A DNA stretch of 64,000 bases from Lacisediminihabitans sp040549465 (GCF_040549465.1 NZ_JBEPTL010000004.1:1-64000), one strand, 5' to 3'; counted from the first letter of the stretch, positions 24,446-33,166 are shown. Made by a program: numbers and translations. Notes: generated by a model from the sequence alone, not told the origin.

Positions 24446-25087
24446 ATGTCTGAGAAGAAGGCAGCCACAGGGCTGACCAACAAGATCGAAGCCGAGCTTC
24501 GCACCAGCTTCGGCAAGGGCGTCGCTCGCAAGCTGCGCTCCGCCGGTAAGGTTCCCGCGGTCGTCTACGGTCACGGCACCGAGCCGCGCCACGTGAGCCT
24601 GCCGGCCCACGAGGTCTCGCTGCTGCTGCGCAAGGCGAACGCCATCCTCGACCTGCAGATCGAGGGCGACAGCCAGCTCGCGCTGGTCAAAGACGTTCAG
24701 AAAGACCCGCTGCGCCAGATCATCGAGCACATCGACCTGATCGTGCTGCGTAAGGGCGAGCGTGTCGAGGTCGATGTCGCCGTGCACGTCGAGGGCGAGC
24801 CGGCCGCCGGCACCACCGCCGAGCTCGACTCGAAGAGCATCACCATCGAGGCGCTGGCCGTGAGCATTCCGGAGCGCGTGACGGTGAACGTCGACGACCT
24901 CGAGGCCGGAGCGCACATCTACGCGAAGGACATCGAGCTGCCTGAAGGCGCTGTGCTGGTCACGGATGCCGAGACTCTCGTCGTCGCGATCAACGTGCCC
25001 GCCGAGCAGGACCTTGGCGACGAGCCGGAGACCGAAGCTGTCGAGGGCGAGGGCGAGGAGCCCGCCGCTGACGAGGCTGCCGAGTAG
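24446..25087 (+). CDS. rplY: 50S ribosomal protein L25 (general stress protein Ctc form)
   Basis: L25 binds 5S rRNA in the large ribosomal subunit. This 213-residue protein is the long Ctc/TL5 form: an N-terminal RNA-binding domain (TSFGKGVARKLRSAGKVPAVVYGHG at about residues 19-43, shown here as one family segment split by the loop) and a C-terminal beta domain (about 100-185). An acidic Glu/Ala tail follows (EPETEAVEGEGEE). The ATG at 24446 is preceded by AAGGAG. The order rplY, pth, mfd is common in actinobacteria. Confidence 0.96.
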   Translation: MSEKKAATGLTNKIEAELRTSFGKGVARKLRSAGKVPAVVYGHGTEPRHVSLPAHEVSLLLRKANAILDLQIEGDSQLALVKDVQKDPLRQIIEHIDLIVLRKGERVEVDVAVHVEGEPAAGTTAELDSKSITIEALAVSIPERVTVNVDDLEAGAHIYAKDIELPEGAVLVTDAETLVVAINVPAEQDLGDEPETEAVEGEGEEPAADEAAE

Positions 25088-25139
25088 TTTCGGACCTCAC
25101 GACCTACCCGCTGGACACACTTTCAGTGAACATCATCTG

Positions 25140-25727
25140 ATGGACAACGCTCAGTGGCTCGTCGTCGGGCTCGGCAACCCCGGGCCCGACTACGCCAGCA
25201 ACCGGCACAACGTCGGTCAGATGGTGCTGGCCGAACTCGCCGATCGTACTTCGGCGAGCTTCAAGAGCCAGAAGACCAATGCGATGGTGGCCGAGGGTCG
25301 CACCGGTCTCGAAGGGCCGCGACTCGTTCTCGCCAAGCCGAACAGCTTCATGAATCTCTCCGGCGGTCCTGTCGCCTCGCTGCTCCGGTTCTACAGGCTG
25401 GAGTCGTCGCAGCTCATCGTCGTGCACGACGAGCTCGACATTCCTTTCGACCGCATCAAACTCAAGTTCGGTGGCGGTCACGGCGGCCACAACGGGCTGC
25501 GCGACATCATCTCGGCCATCGGTACCGGTGACTTCACCAGGGTGCGTGTCGGCATCGGTCGACCACCAGGGCGCCAGCCCGCCGCCGACTTCGTGCTGCG
25601 TGACTTCGCTTCTCCTGAGCGCGCCGCACTCCCCAACCTGCTGACGGATGCCGCCGACGCCGTCGAGGCGATCGCCCGCGACGGTCTCACCGCGGCCCAG
25701 CTGCGTTTCCACACCGTCGCCGACTGA
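25140..25727 (+). CDS. pth: Peptidyl-tRNA hydrolase
   Basis: Pth releases tRNA from prematurely dropped peptidyl-tRNA. The 195-residue protein has the signature WLVVGLGNPGPDYASNRHNVG with the catalytic His in the RHNVG part, then KPNSFMNLSGGPV and the VVHDELDIPF and GGGHGGHNGLRDI segments that shape the active site. I start at the ATG at 25140, which gives the standard N-terminus; the longer open frame is rplY sequence out of frame. No clear ribosome-binding site is visible, so it may be coupled to rplY 52 bases upstream. Confidence 0.95.
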   Translation: MDNAQWLVVGLGNPGPDYASNRHNVGQMVLAELADRTSASFKSQKTNAMVAEGRTGLEGPRLVLAKPNSFMNLSGGPVASLLRFYRLESSQLIVVHDELDIPFDRIKLKFGGGHGGHNGLRDIISAIGTGDFTRVRVGIGRPPGRQPAADFVLRDFASPERAALPNLLTDAADAVEAIARDGLTAAQLRFHTVAD

Positions 25728-25749
25728 CGCAGTTCTCCCGCCCGGCTGG

Positions 25750-25830
25750 CCAGCCGCACCTCCGCCCTCAGGTCCGGACGCTGCCAGCCGAACCTCCGAC
25801 CTCGGGTCCGGACGCTGCCAGCCGCACCTT
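25750..25830. repeat. 34-base tandem repeat, about 2.4 copies
   Basis: The unit that begins CCAGCCGCACCTCCGCC and ends GGTCCGGACGCTG runs 25750-25783. It repeats with three changes at 25784-25817 and begins a third time at 25818, breaking off after about 13 bases. It lies in the pth-mfd gap and runs into the palindrome that follows. Confidence 0.8.
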
Positions 25831-25840
25831 GTGCGCTGTC

Positions 25841-25886
25841 GTTTCGGCGGTGCGCTGCGCAAAAAGCAGCAGCGCACCGCCGAAAC
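25841..25886. repeat. Perfect intergenic palindrome between pth and mfd (copy 2)
   Basis: An 18-base arm, GTTTCGGCGGTGCGCTGC at 25841-25858, pairs perfectly with 25869-25886 around a 10-base loop rich in A. It shares the GTTTCGGCG start, arm length and loop length with the hairpin after prs at 3469-3516. Imperfect pairing continues outside the arms. It may also terminate pth transcription. Confidence 0.7.
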
Positions 25887-25975
25887 AGCAGCGGATGCGG
25901 TGCACGATCGTCGGCAGGCTGTGCGCTGAGCGAAAGCGTCGAAGCAGTGTCGTACCCGGCGCGTAGACTCATCCG

Positions 25976-28900
25976 GTGATCCTTCAGGGCTTAATTTCCG
26001 GGCTTTCGCGCGCCCAAACGTTCCAGAACGCCCTGTCCTACGCCAAGCGCAGCGCAGACTTCTCGGTGGCGGACGGGCTCCGCGCGCCGCTCATCGCCGG
26101 GCTGCTCGATGCCAGAAGAGCACAGACGAACGCAAGCCCGCAGGCGCTCCTCGCGATCGTCGCCACCGGCCGCGACTCCGAGTCCCTGCGTGCTGCGCTC
26201 GCCAGCGTCGCACCCGATGCGGAGGTCATCGAATTTCCCGCGTGGGAGACGTTGCCGCACGAGCGGCTGAGCCCCAGCGCCGAGACTGTCGGCAAGCGCA
26301 TTCGTGCCCTCCGCCACCTCCAGCGCTGGGAGCAGAACCCCACCGCCGACCTGATCGTCGTGGCCAGCGTGCGTGCCGCGCTCCAGCCGCTCTCCGACAA
26401 CCTGACGAGCATCGAGCCGCTCGAACTTGTGGCAGGCGGTCGCGGATACAACCTGTCGGCGCTCTCCACCCAGCTCGTCGACCTCGCCTATTCGCGCGTC
26501 GATATGGTGACCAGGCGCGGAGAGTTCGCCGTTCGCGGCGGCATCCTCGACGTGTTCGCGCCGGTGGCAGAGCATCCGTGGCGAGTCGAGTTCTTCGGCG
26601 ACGAGGTGGAGCAGATCCGCGAGTTCTCGGTGGCCGACCAGCGCTCGCTGCCCGATGCGGTCAGCAGCGTCGAGCTTCCGCCGAGTCGCGAGCTACTGCT
26701 CAGCCCCGCGGTGCGCCAGCGTGCCCGCGAGATGCAGCACGAGTTCCCGAGTCTCTCGCAGATGCTCGCCAAGATCGCCGAGGGCATCCCCGTCGATGGG
26801 ATGGAGTCCCTCGCTCCCGCGCTCGCCGACCGTCTCGTGCCGCTGACCCACTACCTGCCGACGGATGCCGCGATCGCCGTGCTGTCTCCGGAGCGGGTTG
26901 CAACGCGCGCGGTGAGTCTCGTCGAGACGAACCGCGAGTTCCTCAGCGCAGCCTGGAACGCGGCCACCGCCGGCGCCGAGGCGCCGATCGACCTCGACTC
27001 CGGCGACTTCCTTAGCGTCAACGCGCTGCGTGACTCCGCCGGCGGGCGAGCCTGGTGGACTTTCAGCAGCTTCGACAGCGGGGCCACCGACGAGGTCGTC
27101 GCCAACGCGACCTCCGAACTCCGCGACGGCGACCACTACATCCGCGTCGACGCCACCACCGTTCCCACCTTCCAGGGCCAGGCCGACGGCGCGATCGACT
27201 ATGTAGGCGACCGGCTGAAAGACGGTTGGTCCGTCGCTGTCGTCGCCGAGGGCGCCGGGCTGGTCGAGCGCGCAGCCGAGGCTCTCGGCGAGCACGGGTT
27301 CGCGGCCCGCGTGGTCGACGACCTACCGACCGAGACCGAGCCCGGCGTCGCCTACCTGCTCAAGGCGTCCGTCGAGCATGGCTTCGAACTGCCGGAAGTC
27401 AAGTTCGCCCTGCTGAGCGAGAGTGAGTTCTACGGTCGTGCGGCGGGCTACGACGCACGCCAGGTGAAGAAGTTGGCCAGCCGTCGCAAGAACGTCGTCG
27501 ACCCGCTGCAGCTCAAAGCCGGAGACTTCGTCGTGCACGAGACGCACGGCATCGGCCGTTTCGTCGAACTCGTGCAGCGCGTCGTCAGCACCGGTGGTCG
27601 TAACGCGGTGAAGAACAGTCGGGAGTATCTCCTGGTCGAGTACGCGCCCTCGAAGCGCGGGTACCCGAACGACAAGCTCTACGTGCCCACCGACCAACTC
27701 GACCTGCTCACCCGCTATGTCGGGGGAGAGGCGCCCGCCCTCAGCAAGATGGGCGGCAGCGAGTGGGCAGCCCAGAAGGGTCGTGCCCGCAAGGCGGTGC
27801 GCGACATCGCCGTCGAACTGGTCAAGCTCTACTCGGCGCGCATGGCGTCGAAGGGTCACGCTTTCCCACCGGATACCCCGTGGCAACAGGAGCTCGAAGA
27901 CGCATTCCCTTTCGCGGAGACCCCCGACCAGCTCACCACCATCGACGAGGTCAAGGCCGACATGGAGCGGCCGATCCCCATGGACCGCCTCATCTCCGGC
28001 GATGTCGGCTACGGCAAGACCGAGATCGCGGTGCGTGCCGCGTTCAAAGCTGTGCAAGACGGCAAACAGGTGGTGATGCTCGTGCCGACCACACTGCTGG
28101 TGAAGCAGCACATCGAGACCTTCGCCGAGCGTTTCGCCGGATTCCCCGTGCACCTGCGCGCGCTCAGCCGGTTCCAGAGCGATAAGGAGTCGAAGGAGAC
28201 GATCGACGGGATGGCGGATGGCACCGTCGATGTCGTGATCGGCACCCACCGGCTGCTGTCGCCATCCATCGTGTTCAAGGATCTCGGTCTCGTGATCATC
28301 GACGAGGAGCAGCGCTTCGGCGTGGAGCACAAGGATGCCCTCAAGAAGCTGAAGACGAACGTCGACATCCTAGCGATGTCCGCGACACCGATCCCGCGCA
28401 CGCTCGAGATGGCGGTCACCGGTATCCGCGAGATGTCGACGCTGGCGACACCGCCGGAGGACCGGCATCCGATTCTCACCTTCGTCGGCCCGAACAACGA
28501 GAAGCAGGTGGGTGCGGCCATTCGTCGCGAACTGTTGCGCGAAGGGCAGATCTTTTTCGTGCACAACCGGGTGTCGAGCATCAACCGTGTCGCGGCCCAG
28601 CTCTCCGAACTTGTACCGGAGGCGCGGGTGGCCGTCGCTCACGGACAGCTGCCGGAGCACGTGTTGGAGCAGGTGATGGTGGACTTCTGGGAGCGCAAAT
28701 TCGACGTACTCGTGTCGACCACCATCATCGAGACCGGCCTCGATATCGCCAACGCGAACACGCTCATCATCGATAGGGCCGACAAGTACGGCCTCTCCCA
28801 GCTGCACCAACTGCGCGGTCGTGTCGGCCGCGGACGCGAGCGCGCCTACGCCTACTTCCTCTACGACGCCGACAAACCGCTCGGCGAGGTGGCGCACGAC

Positions 28901-29584
28901 CGGCTCGCGACCATCGCCGCCAACAACGAACTGGGCGCCGGCATGCAGGTCGCGCTGAAAGATCTCGAGATCCGTGGCGCGGGCAACCTGCTCGGCGGTG
29001 AACAGTCCGGTCACATCGCGGGCGTCGGCTTCGACCTCTACCTGCGCATGATCGGCGAGGCCGTCGCTACCTTCAGGGGTGAGGTCGCAGAGGGCCAGAC
29101 CGAGCTGCGGCTCGAACTACCGGTGGATGCTCACATCCCCGAGGAATACGTGGAGAGCGAGCGGCTGCGGCTGGAGGCCTACCAGAAGCTGTCGACGGCG
29201 TCGTCCCCCGCGGCATCCGCGGATTCGATCGACAGGGTGCTGGAAGAGCTCACCGACCGCTACGGCGAACCGCCGTCGCAGGTGCTCAACCTCATCGCGG
29301 TCTCCCGTTTGCGGCGGATGGCGCAGAAGGCGGGTCTCTCCGAGGTCGTGACCGCGGGCGGCAATCTTCGTGTCGCTTCGATGGAACTCGCCGACTCGAT
29401 CCAGGTGCGACTCCAGCGGATGTTCCCCGGTGCTCGCTACTTCGGCCAGACCAAGTCGGTCTCGGTTCCGATGCCGTCGCGGCAGGGCATCCTGCTCGCC
29501 GATGCCGATCTCATCGAGTGGACGGGTCAGCTGCTCGTCGCCATCTTCGGTGCGGAGCTCAAGGTGGAGGAAGTGTCGGCGTAG
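25976..29584 (+). CDS. mfd: Transcription-repair coupling factor
   Basis: Mfd is a DNA translocase that removes stalled RNA polymerase from lesions and recruits UvrABC. The 1202-residue protein has a UvrB-like N-terminal region and an RNA-polymerase-interaction domain around 500-600 (LQLKAGDFVVHETHGIGRF). The RecG-like motor has Walker A SGDVGYGKTEIA near 680 and DEEQRFG as the DExx motif. Motif III is AMSATPIPRTL, and motif VI is QLRGRVGRGRERAYAY. It ends with the C-terminal TRCF domain. It begins with a GTG at 25976 about 250 bases after pth. Length and motifs are complete. Confidence 0.97.
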   Translation: MILQGLISGLSRAQTFQNALSYAKRSADFSVADGLRAPLIAGLLDARRAQTNASPQALLAIVATGRDSESLRAALASVAPDAEVIEFPAWETLPHERLSPSAETVGKRIRALRHLQRWEQNPTADLIVVASVRAALQPLSDNLTSIEPLELVAGGRGYNLSALSTQLVDLAYSRVDMVTRRGEFAVRGGILDVFAPVAEHPWRVEFFGDEVEQIREFSVADQRSLPDAVSSVELPPSRELLLSPAVRQRAREMQHEFPSLSQMLAKIAEGIPVDGMESLAPALADRLVPLTHYLPTDAAIAVLSPERVATRAVSLVETNREFLSAAWNAATAGAEAPIDLDSGDFLSVNALRDSAGGRAWWTFSSFDSGATDEVVANATSELRDGDHYIRVDATTVPTFQGQADGAIDYVGDRLKDGWSVAVVAEGAGLVERAAEALGEHGFAARVVDDLPTETEPGVAYLLKASVEHGFELPEVKFALLSESEFYGRAAGYDARQVKKLASRRKNVVDPLQLKAGDFVVHETHGIGRFVELVQRVVSTGGRNAVKNSREYLLVEYAPSKRGYPNDKLYVPTDQLDLLTRYVGGEAPALSKMGGSEWAAQKGRARKAVRDIAVELVKLYSARMASKGHAFPPDTPWQQELEDAFPFAETPDQLTTIDEVKADMERPIPMDRLISGDVGYGKTEIAVRAAFKAVQDGKQVVMLVPTTLLVKQHIETFAERFAGFPVHLRALSRFQSDKESKETIDGMADGTVDVVIGTHRLLSPSIVFKDLGLVIIDEEQRFGVEHKDALKKLKTNVDILAMSATPIPRTLEMAVTGIREMSTLATPPEDRHPILTFVGPNNEKQVGAAIRRELLREGQIFFVHNRVSSINRVAAQLSELVPEARVAVAHGQLPEHVLEQVMVDFWERKFDVLVSTTIIETGLDIANANTLIIDRADKYGLSQLHQLRGRVGRGRERAYAYFLYDADKPLGEVAHDRLATIAANNELGAGMQVALKDLEIRGAGNLLGGEQSGHIAGVGFDLYLRMIGEAVATFRGEVAEGQTELRLELPVDAHIPEEYVESERLRLEAYQKLSTASSPAASADSIDRVLEELTDRYGEPPSQVLNLIAVSRLRRMAQKAGLSEVVTAGGNLRVASMELADSIQVRLQRMFPGARYFGQTKSVSVPMPSRQGILLADADLIEWTGQLLVAIFGAELKVEEVSA

Positions 29585-29601
29585 GCGGGCGAGTGTTGCC
29601 C

Positions 29602-29654
29602 AGTTGGTAGTTATGTCGACTTCGTCCACGACCAGGTCGCCTCAACTACCAACT
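29602..29654 (+). terminator. Inverted repeat after mfd
   Basis: AGTTGGTAGTT at 29602-29612 and AACTACCAACT at 29644-29654 are exact complements separated by 31 bases that can fold partly on their own. The position 20 bases behind the mfd stop suits a terminator, but the long loop and lack of a T-run leave it uncertain. It also marks the left edge of the accessory island. Confidence 0.45.
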
Positions 29655-29725
29655 CGAGATCGAAAGCCCTGCGGGATACTGGTCGCGATGTCTACGAACG
29701 CTGAGCGTGTGGGCCAGAACCGCGC

Positions 29726-30070
29726 TCAGGGTGTCCCAAGTTCGTGTGCAACGACTCGAGCTAATTCGGGAAAGTCTTTCACCACTGTGTTCCACAGAAG
29801 GTCGACATCGACACGGTTGTACTGGTGGACGACAAAATCACGATTTCGGGCAGCCAGCGACCAGATCGACTGGTGAAATCGATCGGGATCTGAGACGACC
29901 AACTTCTTCGCGACATCACCGATTCGGTTGCTTAGGGCTTCGAAAGCGAGGGGGAGCGCACTGTCATCGAGGTAGGCGGCATGCCCGCGTGCTGCGAGAC
30001 CACGTGCTTCGGCCAGCGTTCTCGCCAGATCTGCCAGCAGGCCATCGACGCGGCCGTCTCCGTCTTTCAT
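29726..30070 (-). CDS. HepT-like RNase toxin (DUF86)
   Basis: A 114-residue all-helical HEPN protein. The HEPN catalytic motif R-x4-H-x-Y is visible as RDFVVHQY near residues 77-84. HepT toxins cleave RNA and are kept in check when the partner MntA transfers AMP to the motif's Tyr. Its ATG overlaps the stop of the upstream antitoxin gene by ATGA, so the two are translated together with the antitoxin first. The family is established as a toxin-antitoxin module (type VII); activity here is inferred from the intact motif. It lies in an accessory region right after mfd. Confidence 0.87.
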   Translation of the reverse strand: MKDGDGRVDGLLADLARTLAEARGLAARGHAAYLDDSALPLAFEALSNRIGDVAKKLVVSDPDRFHQSIWSLAARNRDFVVHQYNRVDVDLLWNTVVKDFPELARVVAHELGTP

Positions 30071-30552
30071 AGCGGAATGGCCTGCTGAAGGATGTGCCTG
30101 TCGACACCGTCGATCAGCGCCCGAGAGCTGACCACGTCCACTTCACGTCCAAGCAGTTGTTCCATGTCGATGCCGAATTGCGCGAGATCGAAGAGGGAAG
30201 CTTCATCGTCTGGCTCGACGAGCAAATCGATATCGCTGTCCGCGGTCTCATCACCGCGGGCGACCGATCCGAACACCGAAACGGAACGGAGACGGTTTAC
30301 CTGCGCGAGGCGGCTGATGAGCTCGCGTCGCGATCGCAGATCGTCGAGCATCGATTGCGCCCCGTGCGCGTCCCCTGCCGTGAGGAGTTTCTGGTAGACG
30401 GAGAAGGGCAGCAGAACAGCTTCGGGCTTGCGATGGGAGCCCAGGACAACGGGCGACGCGGAGGTCGACTTCCTGAAGCCTCTGAGCGTGCGAGAAAGTC
30501 CGGCTCGCGCGTCTGCAACGGTTACCACCTCGTCAAAAACCTTGGACGCCAT
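30067..30552 (-). CDS. Antitoxin: Phd/YefM-like domain fused to MntA-like nucleotidyltransferase
   Basis: A 161-residue two-domain protein. Residues 1-55 look like a Phd/YefM antitoxin N-terminus (VTVADARAGLSRTLRGFRK, then PVVLGSHRKPEAVLLP), a DNA-binding and dimerising fold. Residues 85-161 are a minimal nucleotidyltransferase with VFGSVARGDETADSDIDLLVE, giving the GSxARGD and DID pattern, and a third Asp in EVDVVSS. MntA proteins AMPylate the HepT toxin. The Phd-like part probably autoregulates the operon, since single-domain MntA has no DNA-binding part. The starting ATG is at 30552. Domain assignment of the N-terminus is by pattern and less sure than that of the C-terminus. Confidence 0.82.
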   Translation of the reverse strand: MASKVFDEVVTVADARAGLSRTLRGFRKSTSASPVVLGSHRKPEAVLLPFSVYQKLLTAGDAHGAQSMLDDLRSRRELISRLAQVNRLRSVSVFGSVARGDETADSDIDLLVEPDDEASLFDLAQFGIDMEQLLGREVDVVSSRALIDGVDRHILQQAIPL

Positions 30553-30582
30553 GTGGTCATCCTAGAACGTGAAGAATAGAAA

Positions 30583-30601
30583 GGTACAGAAACATGTACA
30601 T
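30583..30601. promoter_or_regulatory. Candidate operator upstream of the toxin-antitoxin operon
   Basis: TACA-N6-TGTA (30585-30598) overlaps the perfect 8-base palindrome ATGTACAT at 30594-30601, about 35 bases upstream of the antitoxin ATG. Phd-type proteins bind short palindromes in their own promoter, so this is a reasonable operator candidate. Confidence 0.4.
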
Positions 30602-30843
30602 ATTAAGGATTTCGACTATGACCGCCTGCGAGCCGCCGGTCGCCGAGTTAATTGACGGCACCAGGTCGGCGACCAGGTAGTCGGCCTCGCGGGTTGTGAT
30701 GGTGGGTCATCCGTAGACCGGTCCGCAGCTGAAGGCCGCTTAGGTGATCCAGCGGCGCAGGCCGGTAGATCTGGGGGCGAATCTTCTCGGCTTCAGCCTG
30801 TGGGGGAGTGCAGCCGGGCTTTGGCCGGGTGCAGAATCATCCC
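30602..30843. other. Intergenic stretch, no intact gene
   Basis: About 240 bases between divergent genes. On the minus strand one frame reads READYLVADLVPSINS and similar peptide-like text but is broken by stops (near 30714 and 30742). It could be an old gene remnant, not identifiable. No RNA gene was seen. Confidence 0.4.
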
Positions 30844-31281
30844 ATGAGGTATCAAACGACAATGCTGCAGATCGGTAACAACACCGGCATCCCGGTTCCG
30901 CCCGACATCGTCGATGCACTCGGCGGTGGCAAGCGTGCCGCGGTGAACGTCGTGGTGAACGGATACGCCTACCGCAGCACCATAGCTGCCATGCGCGGCC
31001 AGTTCCTGATCTCTTTCAGCTCAGACAAACGTGCCGACTCTGGCATCACGGGCGGGGATGCTCTGGATATCGAACTCACCCTGGACACGCAGCCCCGCAC
31101 GGTGACTCCACCGCCCGACTTCGCGGCGGCACTCGACGTTGTGTCGGCAGCCAGGGCGGCGTTCGATGCCCTGTCACCAAGCAAACAGAAGGCGCACGTG
31201 ACGTCGATCGAGGGTGCGAAAACAGCGGAGACGCGTGCCCGTCGGGTCGCAGCAGCCGTCGAAGGGTTGAGTACGCAGTAA
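30844..31281 (+). CDS. DUF1905/YdeI-like protein
   Basis: A 145-residue protein with an N-terminal DUF1905 beta domain (IPVPPDIVDALGGGKRAAV, then VNGYAYRSTIAAMRGQFLI, GGDALDIELTLD) and a C-terminal helical part (VVSAARAAFDALSPSKQKAHV) like the YdeI/OmpD-associated family. This domain pair is common in actinobacteria; its molecular role is not settled. I chose the ATG at 30844 because the protein then matches the usual domain start; an upstream ATG at 30808 adds 12 residues. It stands alone between the toxin-antitoxin pair and a broken ABC gene. Confidence 0.8.
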   Translation: MRYQTTMLQIGNNTGIPVPPDIVDALGGGKRAAVNVVVNGYAYRSTIAAMRGQFLISFSSDKRADSGITGGDALDIELTLDTQPRTVTPPPDFAAALDVVSAARAAFDALSPSKQKAHVTSIEGAKTAETRARRVAAAVEGLSTQ

Positions 31282-31375
31282 ACCCTGGTTGTGCGGACGC
31301 GGACGGGTAGCGAGGGTGTGGAACAGGCCTATGCCGCGTAGGGTCCGCCGGCGATGAAGCTGCTGAAGGGCCGTG

Positions 31376-31719
31376 AACTACGTGTCGCTGTGGATGGCCC
31401 ACTCCGACGACACCAACGGCGTCGACCTCTACAGCGAACAGTGGTAGCGGATGGCGCCGGCACGCAACTTCTACCGCGATGCGCCGATCATCATCCTCGA
31501 CGAGCCGACATCAGCCATCGATGCCCCGGCCGAGTCCTTGTCTTCAACCACCCCTTCGCGGACGGAGGTCAGACGCTCATCATCAGCCGTCTCACCACCA
31601 TCGAGCTCGCTGACGTCATCTACATGCACAAGGACGGCAGGCTCGTTGAGCGGGGAACCCATGACGCGCTGGTCGCGCTGAGAGGCGAGTTCCACGCGAT
31701 GTTCGAGTCGCAGGTTTGA
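31376..31719 (+). pseudogene. Remnant of an ABC transporter ATPase (frameshift and stop)
   Basis: The C-terminal third of an ABC exporter ATPase survives in pieces. One frame reads GVDLYSEQW-stop-R then MAPARNFYRDAPIIILDEPTS, corresponding to the signature motif (usually SGGQ) and Walker B. The TAG at 31445 replaces the usual Gln codon after the motif. The frame then shifts near 31530. The rest continues in another frame as GGQTLIISRLTTIELADVIY and RLVERGTHDALVAL to the TGA at 31719. The signature motif itself is degraded. Membrane domain and Walker A are absent. This is a decayed gene and marks recombination in the island. Confidence 0.8.
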
Positions 31720-32005
31720 GCTCGTAGTTCTGACCTTCAGAAAGCGATTTTTCCTGTGGTCAGCTGATTTAAATACGAATGGAAAAGTGCCCCTGATGGA
31801 TCATTGAATTTCTTATCAATGTCGGATATCAAGCGCGGTTCAGCTGGATTTCCTAGGCGTGGGGATAGTTGCTGAACATTAGTTCTTGAGATCGTTTGGG
31901 TCCCCAGGGACCCAACTGGACGGTCGGTTACCTTCTTTATAGATTCGAACGAAACCTGCGGCTATTGCACGTCCCGGGACGGGAAACGCCCTTAAGCTAT
32001 TACGT
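31720..32005. other. A+T-richer intergenic region before the methyltransferase
   Basis: About 285 bases with visibly lower G+C than the surrounding chromosome. No credible gene is present. It should contain the methyltransferase promoter; no convincing -35/-10 pair was found. The composition change begins here and continues through the next two genes. Confidence 0.5.
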
Positions 32006-33166
32006 ATGGGCGGATTGGTTGGAAACGTTACTGCAGTGGCTTCAGGCCAGCTCAGCGACTATAGCGATGTTCCAATCTACGACTCACCTGTTGGTACCTA
32101 TGTGTCCTTGTATGCAGGCGCGGGAGGACTAGACATTGGTTTTTCGCTCGCGGGGTTCGCACCCGTATGGGTAAGTGAATTAGACGGATCTGCGCTTAAA
32201 ACGCACGACAAAGCCTTGGAGAAACTCGCCACGGAGAGGCATCATCTGGCACGGCGTAGTTACGAGACAAAAGTCGGCGATCTTTTGGCGGTGCCGGAAA
32301 ACGAACTCCCGGGCGAAGGTTCCGCAGATTTGGTCATTGGGGGTCCGCCATGCCAGGGCTTCAGCGTCGCCGGAAAAATGGATCCAAACGACGAGCGATC
32401 TAAGCATGTTTTTCATTTTCTGGACATTGTCGGCCGTGTGAAACCAAAAGCTTTTGTCCTGGAGAACGTTAAGGCCCTCTATGAGAATCGGCGCTGGGCG
32501 AGTATTCGCGATGACCTGCGAGAGCGAGCCGATCTGCTTGGTTACAACACCATCATGACGCTTGCCAATGCTTCTCATTTTGGGGTGCCACAGGCTCGCG
32601 AGCGAATGCTATTCATCGGTATTAGAAAAGATATTGGTTCGCCCATCGCTCCCACTGCAACCACCGCTGAGAATCCTCCGACAGTTCGGGATGCTCTTGC
32701 TCAACTGCCTGCATTTGGTCAGCCAGGGAATGACTCCAGGTGCGTTGCCAAGATCACAACAGCGAAAACGCCCGTCTTAAGGAGATCGCCTTTTGCGGGA
32801 ATGCTTTTCAACGGGGCTGGACGACCTTTAAATTTGGATGCTCCTTCTTTTACCCTCGCGGCGTCGATGGGTGGGAATAAGACTCCCATCGTTGAGCAAC
32901 GTCTGCTGGATGCAGACCCACCAGACTCCTGGGTTGTGGGCTACCACGCAGCTTTGTGGGAATCGAATGGAGCTTCCGTTGACCCTTCTGTGCCAGATCA
33001 TTTGCGCCGCCTGACGGTGGAGGAGGCCGCTGTTCTTCAAACCTTCCCAGTTGGAATGGAATGGGTCGGTCCGCAGTCTTCAAAATTTAGGCAGATCGGG
33101 AATGCAGTCCCGCCACGATTAGGTCTTGCTGCGGCCGAGGCAGTCAAGATCGCATTGGGTATTTGA
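32006..33166 (+). CDS. DNA (cytosine-5-)-methyltransferase
   Basis: A 386-residue C5-methyltransferase. The conserved motifs are in order: motif I SLYAGAGGLDIGFSLAG (AdoMet binding), motif IV GGPPCQGFSVAG with catalytic Cys at residue 116, motif VI FVLENVKALY, motif VIII QARERMLFIGIR, and motifs IX-X near the end (RRLTVEEAAVLQTFP, then FRQIGNAVPPRLG). A target-recognition region of about 90 residues lies between VIII and IX. The start could be the ATG at 32006 or a GTG near 32102; the longer form is given. G+C is lower than in flanking chromosome, suggesting transfer. The next gene, of unknown family, is a likely restriction partner. Confidence 0.93.
   Translation: MGGLVGNVTAVASGQLSDYSDVPIYDSPVGTYVSLYAGAGGLDIGFSLAGFAPVWVSELDGSALKTHDKALEKLATERHHLARRSYETKVGDLLAVPENELPGEGSADLVIGGPPCQGFSVAGKMDPNDERSKHVFHFLDIVGRVKPKAFVLENVKALYENRRWASIRDDLRERADLLGYNTIMTLANASHFGVPQARERMLFIGIRKDIGSPIAPTATTAENPPTVRDALAQLPAFGQPGNDSRCVAKITTAKTPVLRRSPFAGMLFNGAGRPLNLDAPSFTLAASMGGNKTPIVEQRLLDADPPDSWVVGYHAALWESNGASVDPSVPDHLRRLTVEEAAVLQTFPVGMEWVGPQSSKFRQIGNAVPPRLGLAAAEAVKIALGI

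Noticed and set aside
30602..30843. Gene remnant on the minus strand with READYLVADL text
   Set aside because: Too short and interrupted by stops; no family recognised, so it is left as an intergenic note.
31896..32132. 78-codon frame before and into the methyltransferase
   Set aside because: Overlaps the methyltransferase start in another frame and has no family pattern.
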